A stretch of DNA of 64,000 bases, from NCBI RefSeq assembly GCF_019583405.1, contig NZ_SZUU01000005.1:248001-312000 (forward strand). The letters are read 5' to 3'. This document shows positions 38,201-45,648 of the stretch, piece by piece. Position 1 is the first letter of the stretch. Each line of letters opens with the position of its first letter. This DNA comes from Bacteroides fragilis. GTDB taxonomy: Bacteria > Bacteroidota > Bacteroidia > Bacteroidales > Bacteroidaceae. Under the pieces are notes generated by a model. It did no database searches. It saw only the letters and a list, made by a program, of their open reading frames with translations, and was not told the origin of the DNA. The position numbers were made by a program, and so were the translations under genes.

Positions 38201-38627
38201 GTGTGCCATATCCTACCACTACTACCTCATCGAGTGTTTTGCTGTCTTCTTCCAGTTGGATATTGAAAGACACCTGGTTGCCACTTACTTTGACTTCTTT
38301 ATTAAGATAGCCGATGTAAGAGATTTGCAGTGTTGCGTTGGACGGTACTTCGAGACTAAATTCTCCGTTCAGGTTTGTGATGACGCCAATAGTTTTATTA
38401 CCTTTCACAATGACGTTAGCTCCGATAATCGGTTCTCCATTTGCATCTTTTACAATACCTTTAACCGTTCTGCGCTGTTGGGGGACTGCTGTGATCGCAT
38501 CTCCGTTTTCAACTGTCTCTTGTGAAGAAACAGCCCAGGCACTACCGCTTAAAAGCATTATTAACGATGTACTTACAAGTACCCTTTTAGAAGATAAGGG
38601 TAGCAAATGTAATTTGCTTTTTCTCAT
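35274..38627 (-). CDS. SusC/RagA-family TonB-linked outer-membrane transporter (PUL 1)
   Basis: This 1117-residue protein has a signal peptide (VLVSTSLIMLLSGSAWAVS) and a carboxypeptidase-like N-terminal extension (GIVKDANGEPIIGANVIVKG). The SusC box LDEVVVVGYGTQKKANLTGA is followed by a plug domain (LRVRGNGTMNNASPLIIIDG, ILKDAASCAIYGARAANGVI) and a barrel ending GANITF. It imports oligosaccharides with TonB energy. It is the first gene of the minus-strand PUL, with a -7 element 41 bp upstream and the split HTCS regulator divergent from it. Confidence 0.96.
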   Translation of the reverse strand: MRKSKLHLLPLSSKRVLVSTSLIMLLSGSAWAVSSQETVENGDAITAVPQQRRTVKGIVKDANGEPIIGANVIVKGNKTIGVITNLNGEFSLEVPSNATLQISYIGYLNKEVKVSGNQVSFNIQLEEDSKTLDEVVVVGYGTQKKANLTGAVSSVDFEEQTKSRPITTVSSALAGLSPGLQASSGSAMPGEDNTTLRVRGNGTMNNASPLIIIDGMEGSLNAINPQDIENISILKDAASCAIYGARAANGVILVTTKSGDRDKIQVNYSGRVSFNSPTRMIETMSNYADYMELMNESCENVGSGTLFDQKYIDLWREKSKDPNGVNENGVPNYIAYPNTNWLKELYSGGMIHEHNLSVSGGSNKIRFLLSARYQDNEGIVDNTANKTYSVRANIEANPTQWLTLGTRTYASQMDREVGDFSNANTFLRQSTAGTYPEWNGSFGYPECPDERATANNPLYKLARNDGFKRYNRFNTTLFSKVKFFKDLSWDFNFNYNRYIYETRQWGVPAYQTRFSDGVIVDGITPPSQLSTSFGYESNYSYTLENLLNYHHTFAQKHDVSALLGYQEFYKNYYTVDAAKKGLIDESLNQFDEATEMTSTKGATQDYATRSVFGRVNYAYNSRYLFEANFRYDGSSRFHKDHRWGFFPSLSGAWRISEESFMENTRTWLDNLKVRASWGKLGNSEIGNYEYMSVYSTTNAVFGNALNSALYMGAIANSLLKWESTTSVNFGIDVNLLKNRLSISADLYQKKTDGILYRPTIPYVFGTMTAPRQNLAKVSNKGVELSLGWRDNIGGVSYSINGNFSYNKSNIDAYNGSYERTWVEDPSNKLTGGKWEDNIGKVSSGGTTPIVEGRMMNEYYLRNVYHGNGSYYNADGSVNPQGGPKTGMIRTEKDMAWVKDMIAAGYEFQPGKTVAKNKIWYGDYIYADSNNNGVYGDDNDYTFQKTSNKPKYNFGFQASAAWKGFDLSMVWAGTAGFSIYWGATTGYNAASTEWGSTIAQRVAENHYFYNPENPDDPRTNINAKYPRMAYIDGYVQNRHGNTTLWLYKGDYIKLKNLSLGYTLPKNWVSKIAMQNARVYVSAENLLTITGFEGQDPESATGMGYSPFRTIAIGANITF

Positions 38628-38667
38628 AATACTTTAGATTGAGTTAATAAAAGTGTTAAATACATCG

Positions 38668-38675
38668 CAAAACTA
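38668..38675 (-). promoter_or_regulatory. -7 element TAGTTTTG of the PUL 1 susC gene
   Basis: On the minus strand TAGTTTTG matches TAnnTTTG, about 41 bp before the susC start. No -33 TTTG is visible, which fits an activator-dependent PUL promoter. Confidence 0.55.
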
Positions 38676-38700
38676 CGGTAACTGATCTGATCCGATGTGA

Positions 38701-38739
38701 TACTTTTATTCTCAATAGGGGCACTAATTATTCATAGCC
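38701..38739 (+). repeat. 39-bp imperfect direct repeat, copy 1 (candidate regulator site)
   Basis: It begins TACTTTTATTCTCAATAG and continues GGGCACTAATTATTCATAGCC. It agrees at 30 of 39 positions with the copy at 38925. It lies just upstream of the PUL 1 susC -7 element, where an activator would bind. Confidence 0.5.
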
Positions 38740-38924
38740 AATTTGAAGTCTGCCTTAATCCGTATTTCCTATGTGGCTTTTATGTACAAAATTTTGCGAT
38801 AGAGTGCTTAATCAGATAGAAATATTGGACATAATTTGTTCTTTTTCATTATCCATATACTATTAAACTTTACAAAATATGAATGATAAGGTTGAACTAT
38901 GTCGTGAAGGAACCCCCTCTATGC

Positions 38925-38963
38925 TATTTTTGTTCGCAATATAGGCACTAATTGTTCTTAACT
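38925..38963 (+). repeat. 39-bp imperfect direct repeat, copy 2, including a -7 element
   Basis: It begins TATTTTTGTTCGCAATAT and continues AGGCACTAATTGTTCTTAACT. Its first eight bases, TATTTTTG, match TAnnTTTG and could promote plus-strand transcription into the kinase-half ORF. It ends 7 bp before the left inverted repeat of the invertible segment. The repeats start 224 bp apart. The rest of the 358-bp gap holds nothing else I can name. Confidence 0.5.
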
Positions 38964-38969
38964 AAGTAG

Positions 38970-38993
38970 AAGTTCCAGAAGAACTTTGGCGAT
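38970..38993 (+). repeat. Left 24-bp inverted repeat of the invertible segment
   Basis: It starts AAGTTCCAGAAGAAC and ends TTTGGCGAT. It is read in frame as part of SSRRTLA before MSLEKERIEKEH of the kinase half. Confidence 0.9.
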
Positions 38994-40638
38994 GTCGCTG
39001 GAGAAAGAACGTATTGAAAAGGAACATATTGAAGAGATGAATCAAGCTAAACTACGATTCTTCACCAATGTGAGCCATGAGTTTCGTACTCCTTTAACTC
39101 TCATTATAAGTCAGGTAGAACTTATGTTACAGAAGAATACGATACCTCCGTCTTTGCATAATAGTATTTTCAGGATAAGGAAGCATGCCCAACAAATGAA
39201 ACTTCTAATTTCAGAATTGCTTGACTTTCGGAAATTCGATCAGAACTATATCCAATTAAAACTATCGGAACAAAGTCTGAATACATTTTTAGAGGAAGTC
39301 TATCTTTCTTTCTCAGCTTATGCCTCTCAGAAGTCCATTTCTTACCATCTGAAACTGTTGGAGCAGGATGTCTCTATTTGGATAGATGACTGGCAAATGC
39401 GAAAAGTTTTGTTTAATTTGCTTTCGAATGCTTTTAAACATGTTCCAGATAAAGGAGAAATAAGCATATTAACCTCTACCACGCCGGATCAGGTTGTTAT
39501 TGCAGTTAAGGATTCCGGGAATGGCATTAGTAAAGAAGAACAGGAACGGATATTTGATCGTTTTTATCAGGCGAACAATCGGAATAAAGCGATTCATGTT
39601 GGCACTGGTATCGGACTCGCATTAACGAAAAGTATCATTCAGCTACATCATGGTACAATTGAGGTAGAAAGTGAGTTAAATGAAGGAAGCTGTTTTATTG
39701 TGAAGTTACCTAAAACCCGTGATTGTTTTGAAAAGGATACTGAAGTCGTTTTTCTGGAATCTCCGGAAAAGGAACCTATGGTACAAGAGAATACCATACC
39801 GGATGAGAATTTTATGAAAAAGGATGATTCTACATTCGAAACTCCCTTGATAGATGAACGGGAAGGGAAACGGAAAGTATTATTGGTAGAAGATAATGTG
39901 GAGCTTTTGCAGGTACTCAAAGAAATATTTTCATCACTTTATCAGGTGGTGACGGCTGCTAATGGCGAGGAGGGACTAAAACAGGCTTTTGCAGAAGTTC
40001 CCGATTTGATAGTGAGTGATGTTATGATGCCGGTAATGACAGGAACGGAGATGTGTCTGAAAATAAAGAATAACATAAACCTGTGTCACATTCCGGTTGT
40101 GTTGTTGACAGCACTTGACACTGTAGATCAAAATATAGAAGGGCTACGCCGTGGAGCAGACGATTATATCACCAAGCCTTTCAATGCAAAAATCTTAATA
40201 ACCCGTTGCAATAATTTGATTCGTAACCGCTTGTTGATGCAAAGCCGTTTTGCCAAAGATCAGATTTTAGAAATCAATCTGTTGGCAGCTAATCCAATAG
40301 ATAAAGGTTTCTTGGATAGAGTGATTAAGGTGGTAGATAAACATATTGATAATGAAGACTTTGATATTGGTGTATTATGTCAGGAACTTGGAATGGGGCG
40401 AACATTGTTACACACAAAATTTAAAGCATTGACAGGGATGACACCCAATGAATTTATTCTAAATCACCGATTGAAAAAAGCATCGCTGATGTTGAGGAAC
40501 GAACCTTATTTACAGGTAGCAGAAATATCTGATAGATTAGGTTTCGGTTCTCCACGCTATTTCAGCCGTTGTTTTAAAAACCAATATAACGTTACTCCGA
40601 TAGAATATCGCAAAGGAACTACACCGGGAAAATCTTAA
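38992..40638 (+). CDS. HTCS regulator, C-terminal half: histidine kinase, receiver and AraC domains (detached)
   Basis: The frame is open from 38962 and begins at ATG 38992 (or TTG 38986), giving 548 residues. Domains in order: a coiled linker (LEKERIEKEHIEEMNQAK); HisKA with FFTNVSHEFRTPLTLI near residue 20-40; HATPase with NLLSNAFKHVPDKG, VKDSGNGISKEEQERIFDRF and GTGIGLALTKS; a receiver near residues 290-410 with KVLLVEDNVELL and phospho-acceptor Asp in LIVSDVMMPVMTG; then a two-helix AraC DNA-binding domain (ELGMGRTLLHTKFKALTGMT, ISDRLGFGSPRYFSRCFKNQ). It lacks any sensor or membrane segment. As placed, it could be made as a soluble fragment from the -7 element at 38925, or not at all. It belongs to the sensor half at 40814-43252. 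Confidence 0.93.
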   Translation: MSLEKERIEKEHIEEMNQAKLRFFTNVSHEFRTPLTLIISQVELMLQKNTIPPSLHNSIFRIRKHAQQMKLLISELLDFRKFDQNYIQLKLSEQSLNTFLEEVYLSFSAYASQKSISYHLKLLEQDVSIWIDDWQMRKVLFNLLSNAFKHVPDKGEISILTSTTPDQVVIAVKDSGNGISKEEQERIFDRFYQANNRNKAIHVGTGIGLALTKSIIQLHHGTIEVESELNEGSCFIVKLPKTRDCFEKDTEVVFLESPEKEPMVQENTIPDENFMKKDDSTFETPLIDEREGKRKVLLVEDNVELLQVLKEIFSSLYQVVTAANGEEGLKQAFAEVPDLIVSDVMMPVMTGTEMCLKIKNNINLCHIPVVLLTALDTVDQNIEGLRRGADDYITKPFNAKILITRCNNLIRNRLLMQSRFAKDQILEINLLAANPIDKGFLDRVIKVVDKHIDNEDFDIGVLCQELGMGRTLLHTKFKALTGMTPNEFILNHRLKKASLMLRNEPYLQVAEISDRLGFGSPRYFSRCFKNQYNVTPIEYRKGTTPGKS

Positions 40639-40813
40639 ATGTTCCGAGTTGGGTAACAGATAAAGAAAATACTAATAGATGGCATTGGCCATAACAATAT
40701 ATGTAATCTCAATTACTTATATTATTATGATATTCTTCATCTGAATATAAGTTTATTGTCGGTAAAGAGATTATTTAATAATGAAGGATAGTCAATATAG
40801 CCTCATGTTCAGT

Positions 40814-43252
40814 TTAGATAGCCGGATTAAAAAAAGTCTGAGAATAGATGTAAAAAGAGGGCTTTGGCTGTAATATCGCCAAAGTTCTTCTGGAACTTTT
40901 TTCGCGCCATATAAAGTAGGTCACTGAAATGCTGATGGTGATGTAACTGAGCCATGCCCACCAAGTAAGATACCAGGGAGTGCTGATATGTATCTGTAAT
41001 AAGATTTCTTGTGCTTTGCGCATTTTCAGCGAGTTGCCTTTTTGGCGTACGTGTAGCACGTAGTCTCCAGGATCAAGGTTGGTGTATTTCAGGCTTGTTT
41101 GTGAGGTGAGTGACCATTGCTTGTCAAAACCTTCTAACTGATACTCATACCAAGTATTATTCAGTATATCCACATAGTTGGAAGAAGCAAACTCAATAGT
41201 CAGGTTATTTTGAGCGGCATTTAGATTTACTTCCCGGACAAAAGGGAGCCCTTCTGTCAGTATACGACTTTTGTCATCCGGACTTATCCGTGCGTTGTTG
41301 ACGGATAGACTTGAAAAATAGAGTTTAGGTTTGGGATATTCTTTGTTCAGGTCTTTCTCCAGAAAAGAACTAAGCCCGCCTGTACCTCCGATAAATATAG
41401 TATGGTCACTACACATCCATACACCACATCCATTAATGATGGATGAGAGAGACAGTCCGTTATCCAGTTCAATGGAACGGAACGATTCGGTGGTTGGATT
41501 AAATAGTGTGATACCCCGATCACTTGTGATAAGTATGTTATCTGTCGAAGTCTGTAGAAGATTATAGCAATAATTGCTGAGTAGTTGGTTCTGTTCGGGA
41601 GTATAGTTGATGCAGGTCTGAGTTTGTTCGTTATAGCAAAAAAGTCCTGAACCTAAAGTGGCGATATAAAGATATTGATTGTTACCCTTCAAAATCTTGC
41701 TGATACCGAACTGTCCAATGGATGCAGGCAGGCTGAATGATTTAACTTCTTCGGGGTGTTTCAAGTTTATACTATATAAGTTAGTACCTGCCGACAACCA
41801 GAGAAAGCCTTTGGGGTCAATGGTGAAAGTTTGATAGTAATATCCGTCATAAAGCAAGCGGAATTCATTCGTATCCGGATTCATGGAGAAAACTCCGTTG
41901 CGTGCGGAAACGATTAGCTGGTCGTTATAGAAAGATACTTGGAAAATAACATCATTAGGCTCTTTTTTGCCTTTCGTGGAGTGATTAAGGTAGTTGTAAA
42001 AACGTCCTGTCTTGCGGTCGAACCGGGAGAGCCCTCCCATATGTGTACCGATATATAAGCAGTCTCTTTTAGGATCGTAACAAATACTTTTCAGATTATT
42101 GTGGGGCAGAGAGTTGGGGCCTCCGGCAGTGTAAGTCCTGAAATGCCCCGCTTGGCGGTCTAAACATGCCAATCCGCCACCATCGGTGCATATCCATAGG
42201 TGATGATCTTTGTCCTCGGTCATGGCCCCGGCGAACGGGTAGTTGAGACAGTCGCTACGATCGGGATTATAAGTGTAGTAATTGAATGTGTTGTTATCCG
42301 GGTTAAAGTAGTTGACTCCTCCATAATAACTACCTATCCAGATAGTGCCTTGTACATCTTGATAGAGTGAAAATATAGAAGAATGGCTGAGTCCTCCCGG
42401 GCGTTGTTCTTGCTTGATGAGGCTGTAGGTTTGGGTGCTTGGATCATATTTTTGTAAACCGTCGAAGGTTCCGAACCAGATATTTCCTTGTTGATCTTCT
42501 ACAAATTCACGTATTTGTTCGCTGGAAATGCCGTTTGGTGATGAGGGGTCATAAGGAATACGGTTGATTCGTCCGTTCCGGTTGATACGGTATAGCCCTT
42601 GTGTACGGCAGCCTATCCAAAGTTCCTGACAGGAGCTTTGAAAAATACGATAAACATCTACTTTAGGGATCAGGCATTGAACCGCCCCTTTGTTTTTCGT
42701 GGTATATAGACCTTCTTTGGCACCGATATAAAGCCTGTTGCCATTTATCGTCAGATAGTTGATGGATGATATACCTGTCTTTTGTTGAAAGTCTAATTGA
42801 TTGTTTTGAGGATTGTATCGGAAAATAGAGTCGTGTCCGGCACACCATATCTCACCGGCATGAGATGTTAGAGCATAGACAGATCCTTGACGCAGACGTT
42901 CGAAAGTCTCTTTACGAATATCGTATTTCAGTAAAGCATGGTCAACAATCAGAAACACATCTCCGTTTTGACTCCCTGTAATGGCACTAACCTCATTTCC
43001 TATCAGAATTTTCTGATCCGGTTGATTTCCGTTTTGTATCCATGCCTTATAAACAGTCATCTTATTACTATTGTAGATGTTGACTCCTTCACGTGTACCA
43101 AACCACATTCTACCCAGTTTATCTTGATAAATAGCCATAACGGACGATTGCGAAAGACCTTCTTCTCTACCTATGTGCTTAAAATATCCGGCGTATGATA
43201 ATTGAACGATGAAAATACCGATCAAAGAAAAGGCTAATTTGTGTTTATTCAT
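40814..43252 (-). CDS. HTCS regulator, N-terminal half: periplasmic propeller sensor and membrane helix (detached)
   Basis: This 812-residue protein has a signal or N-terminal membrane segment (LAFSLIGIFIVQLSYAGYF). About thirteen two-component-regulator propeller repeats follow, for example IYQDKLGRMWFGTREGV, FVEDQQGNIWFGTFDGL, LYQDVQGTIWIGSYYGGV and MTEDKDHHLWICTDGGGL. Next are a Y_Y_Y domain (YEYQLEGFDKQWSLTSQTSL) and a membrane helix (WAWLSYITISISVTYFIW). HTCS proteins normally continue into a kinase; here the frame ends with SSRRTLAILQPKPSFYIYSQ and stops. The kinase half lies opposite at 38992. In this state the protein can bind a ligand but has no output domain. It has its own -7 element at 43275. 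Confidence 0.93.
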   Translation of the reverse strand: MNKHKLAFSLIGIFIVQLSYAGYFKHIGREEGLSQSSVMAIYQDKLGRMWFGTREGVNIYNSNKMTVYKAWIQNGNQPDQKILIGNEVSAITGSQNGDVFLIVDHALLKYDIRKETFERLRQGSVYALTSHAGEIWCAGHDSIFRYNPQNNQLDFQQKTGISSINYLTINGNRLYIGAKEGLYTTKNKGAVQCLIPKVDVYRIFQSSCQELWIGCRTQGLYRINRNGRINRIPYDPSSPNGISSEQIREFVEDQQGNIWFGTFDGLQKYDPSTQTYSLIKQEQRPGGLSHSSIFSLYQDVQGTIWIGSYYGGVNYFNPDNNTFNYYTYNPDRSDCLNYPFAGAMTEDKDHHLWICTDGGGLACLDRQAGHFRTYTAGGPNSLPHNNLKSICYDPKRDCLYIGTHMGGLSRFDRKTGRFYNYLNHSTKGKKEPNDVIFQVSFYNDQLIVSARNGVFSMNPDTNEFRLLYDGYYYQTFTIDPKGFLWLSAGTNLYSINLKHPEEVKSFSLPASIGQFGISKILKGNNQYLYIATLGSGLFCYNEQTQTCINYTPEQNQLLSNYCYNLLQTSTDNILITSDRGITLFNPTTESFRSIELDNGLSLSSIINGCGVWMCSDHTIFIGGTGGLSSFLEKDLNKEYPKPKLYFSSLSVNNARISPDDKSRILTEGLPFVREVNLNAAQNNLTIEFASSNYVDILNNTWYEYQLEGFDKQWSLTSQTSLKYTNLDPGDYVLHVRQKGNSLKMRKAQEILLQIHISTPWYLTWWAWLSYITISISVTYFIWREKSSRRTLAILQPKPSFYIYSQTFFNPAI
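40875..40898 (-). repeat. Right 24-bp inverted repeat of the invertible segment
   Basis: It is the exact reverse complement of the left copy (plus strand starts ATCGCCAAAG, ends TTCTGGAACTT). It lies in the sensor gene, encoding SSRRTLA just after the membrane helix and before a 20-residue tail unrelated to any HTCS. Confidence 0.9.
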
Positions 43253-43274
43253 AGTTATTCCGTATTTATGAACG

Positions 43275-43282
43275 CAAATATA
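43275..43282 (-). promoter_or_regulatory. -7 element TATATTTG of the HTCS sensor gene
   Basis: On the minus strand TATATTTG matches TAnnTTTG, 22 bp before the ATG at 43252. It would drive the full HTCS when the downstream segment is inverted. Confidence 0.6.
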
Positions 43283-43390
43283 TAAATAACAGATAGATTT
43301 AGTATATCAACTCTATGAAAAAAGTATATAAACAGAAATAAACCTTCCTACTATCAACAGATCGGGAGGCTTGTGGAGGAAATCGTAAGT

Positions 43391-44134
43391 TTATCGGATG
43401 CTTTCCAGTATTTTCGGTTTCAGGATGGCAGTCCACAGATCGTAACCGTTCTGATTCATGTGCAATCCGTCCTGTTTAAAGATGTCTTTTCTTAGCTTTC
43501 CATTGTTGTCGTACAAGCAAGAGGCTACGTCGACATAAGTGAGTCCGTCAGTCTTCGAAGCATATTCTTCGAGCAAAGTGTTAATGATTTCATGTTTCGG
43601 AATCATTTCCTTGCGTGCGAGCGAAGGCTTGTAAGAGAGAATAAACACCGGAATATCCGGGTAATCCCGTTGCAGGCGGTCGGTTAGCAGGCGGAAGAAG
43701 TCGAATGTCTCGCCGATAGTCAGATCTTCGGGAGTGCCTGCGAGATCATTTTCTACGTAAACCACAATGCTGCGGGGATGGTATCCCCGGGCGATTACAT
43801 CGTAATTGTAGAGCATATCCCGAAGGGCGGCACCTCCGTACGAACGCCGGAGAATCTTTAGCGGGGCCATGTCCCGGTAGATATTATCCCACAAGTTAAT
43901 GGAAGAACTACCCAAAAAGAGTACATCACAGGAGGTATCTTTCAGTGTCCGGTTCTCCGTTTGGTATCGGTCTATTTCGCCTTGATACCGGGTTATCCAT
44001 TTTGTAGGGTCGGTGTGCCGGACGGTGAGATATCCGATGAAGCGTACCGAATCCTGTGAGGTTTGTGCCTCCGCCGGAATGTTATTCCAGCAGAGGAGAA
44101 CTGTGCATAAAGCGATAAGTATCGATTTTATCAT
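43391..44134 (-). CDS. SGNH/GDSL-family hydrolase, secreted
   Basis: This 247-residue protein has a signal peptide (ILIALCTVLLCWNNIPAEAQ). SGNH blocks: DVLFLGSSSINLWDNI (nucleophile Ser, block I in the GSSSI form), SYGGAALRDMLYNYD (block II Gly), IVVYVENDLAG (block III Asn) and DGLHMNQNGYDLWT (block V Asp-x-x-His). This is the lipase/acylhydrolase family, mostly deacetylases of sugars in Bacteroides PULs. It is the last gene of the beta-1,2-glucan-type PUL, abutting the GH144 gene with no gap. A role in removing acyl substituents (for example succinyl or acetyl on bacterial glucans) is inference. Confidence 0.88.
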   Translation of the reverse strand: MIKSILIALCTVLLCWNNIPAEAQTSQDSVRFIGYLTVRHTDPTKWITRYQGEIDRYQTENRTLKDTSCDVLFLGSSSINLWDNIYRDMAPLKILRRSYGGAALRDMLYNYDVIARGYHPRSIVVYVENDLAGTPEDLTIGETFDFFRLLTDRLQRDYPDIPVFILSYKPSLARKEMIPKHEIINTLLEEYASKTDGLTYVDVASCLYDNNGKLRKDIFKQDGLHMNQNGYDLWTAILKPKILESIR

Positions 44135-45490
44135 TTATTTCTTTACATTGAATCCCAGTTTCTTCAATCCGTTCTGTACGTCGGGGTGGCTCATGAAGAG
44201 TTTCCACAACAGTCCTGTCCGGTAGTTTTCTATCATTACGGCTATCGGCCCTTGGTCGATGGCCAGATATCGTTTCGGATACCAATCGGCGGTTTCGCTG
44301 AAAGCGTCATAGAATCCGTAAGGACCGAATACTTTGTCTCCCATCTCATACAGATGGCGCATCACTTGCAGTGACTGTTCCGGTGTATAGACGATGGAAG
44401 ATAGAGCGGCAGTGGGAGAGATGACTCCCCGGTCGTCACGTTCCAACGGTCCATGGGCGGCGTATCCATCTACGGAGTAACTTGCGGTCAGTCCCCAACA
44501 GTCTGCTCCGTAGCCTTTATAGTGCTTCGGATTGCGAATGCAGTATTCACGGTTTACTAATGTGAGATTTCGCATTTCGTTAAAGTAACTCGGACAATAC
44601 TCGTCTTTCAGTCCCACCGGATCGAGTCCGAGGAAAGAGTATTGTGCCCAGAACAACGGCCCTGCTTCTCCGCCCTGATAGCGCAGGTGTAGTTCGATGC
44701 CTTCTACCTTGTGGGGTGAAACGATTGCTCCGTTTTGTGCCCATCCTTCATGATAGACCGCAGCCGGCACTCCATGAGTCGGAGAAGCGGCGGCAAGGAT
44801 ATACATAATCAGACATTCATTGTAGCCGTGTACCGGAAAGTCCATTTCCCAGCCATATTCGGGACTCCAGTGCCAGTAAAGCACATTTTGCCCGTCACGG
44901 CGATACCAGTTCCAGTCTACCTCCCGCCATAGTTTATCAATACGTGCCGCAAGAGCTTTTTCTTCGGTTGAACCTCCTGCATAGTATTGATGTACGGCCA
45001 GCAGACCTTGCATCAGGAAAGCTGTTTCTACCAGGTCGCCTCCATTATCCTTCTGTCCGAAAGGTTGTACATGTCCCGTTTCTCCGTTCCACCAATGCGG
45101 ATATGCACCTTTAAAGCGGTCGGCTTTCTCCAGAAAACCGACAATTTTCTCCATACGCCGTAAGCCTTCTTCCCTGCTGACGTATCCCCGATCAATACCG
45201 GCCAGGATAGCCATAATGCCGAAGCCGCTGCCTCCTGAGGTAACAATCTCCGGTCCCCCTGCCGGGTATTCGCCATCCATGTGATAGCGCTCGCGTGCCA
45301 GTCCGCTATTAGGTTCGGCAGCATCCCAGAAGTAGTTGAAGGTTCGTCGCTGGACGGTATCCATCAAAGCGTCATCTGTCAGTGATGTGGCAGACGAGGG
45401 CTTTTCTTTCGGCTTGCAAGCTACAAAAAGAAAAAGAGCGAAGAGGACGAAGAAGAGCTTGCTGTTGTGAGTGACAAGTTGGGTATTCAT
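44135..45490 (-). CDS. GH144-like endo-beta-1,2-glucanase family protein, lipoprotein
   Basis: This 451-residue protein has a lipobox signal (LFFVLFALFLFVACKP). The (alpha/alpha)6 motifs of the glucoamylase-like/GH144 family are RRTFNYFWDAAEPNSGLARER, TSGGSGFGIMAILAGIDRGY, HWWNGETGHVQPFG, YWHWSPEYGWEMDFPVHGYNECLIMYI and TASYSVDGYAAHGP. GH144 enzymes cleave linear beta-1,2-glucan endolytically or release sophorose. A GH3 gene lies upstream, and the same GH144/GH3 pairing is known in Bacteroides thetaiotaomicron (BT_3566/BT_3567), where the GH3 acts on beta-1,2-gluco-oligosaccharides. So the substrate is inferred with fair confidence. Confidence 0.85.
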   Translation of the reverse strand: MNTQLVTHNSKLFFVLFALFLFVACKPKEKPSSATSLTDDALMDTVQRRTFNYFWDAAEPNSGLARERYHMDGEYPAGGPEIVTSGGSGFGIMAILAGIDRGYVSREEGLRRMEKIVGFLEKADRFKGAYPHWWNGETGHVQPFGQKDNGGDLVETAFLMQGLLAVHQYYAGGSTEEKALAARIDKLWREVDWNWYRRDGQNVLYWHWSPEYGWEMDFPVHGYNECLIMYILAAASPTHGVPAAVYHEGWAQNGAIVSPHKVEGIELHLRYQGGEAGPLFWAQYSFLGLDPVGLKDEYCPSYFNEMRNLTLVNREYCIRNPKHYKGYGADCWGLTASYSVDGYAAHGPLERDDRGVISPTAALSSIVYTPEQSLQVMRHLYEMGDKVFGPYGFYDAFSETADWYPKRYLAIDQGPIAVMIENYRTGLLWKLFMSHPDVQNGLKKLGFNVKK

Positions 45491-45520
45491 AATGATTTCT
45501 TGTTTGTAATGGTTTTTGTT

Positions 45521-45614
45521 TCACCACAGATTACACGGATTTTCACAGATTAATTATTTATCCCGTTGATATTTAAGATTAAAATTCTGTGTTAATCTGT
45601 GTAATCTGTGGTGA
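45521..45614. repeat. Palindromic intergenic element, copy 6
   Basis: TCACCACAGATTACACGGAT on the left is answered by GTGTAATCTGTGGTGA on the right. It lies inside the PUL 2 operon between the GH3 and GH144 genes. Its sequence is strikingly close to copy 1 at 264, including the central TTGATATT-AAGATTAAAA. Confidence 0.85.
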
Positions 45615-45648
45615 GATTAATTCATTTCTATTCCCTTGTGTAGCCGAT

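Larger units (their letters stand above)
38970..40898. other. Candidate invertible DNA segment (1929 bp) within an HTCS regulator gene
   Basis: Perfect 24-bp inverted repeats bound this segment at 38970-38993 and 40875-40898. Inside, on the plus strand, is the kinase-receiver-AraC half of a hybrid two-component regulator. Just outside on the right, on the minus strand, is the sensor half. Both repeats are translated as SSRRTLA in the same codon phase, so inversion would join residue 792 of the sensor to the kinase half, giving about 1340 residues with no stop. Neither half shows frameshifts or stops, so the break is recent or reversible. No recombinase gene is in the window. Confidence 0.85.

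Noticed and set aside
40639..40813. A recombinase or extra gene inside the invertible segment downstream of the kinase half
   Set aside because: These 175 bp are AT-rich with no open frame of note; the enzyme that might flip the segment must be encoded elsewhere.
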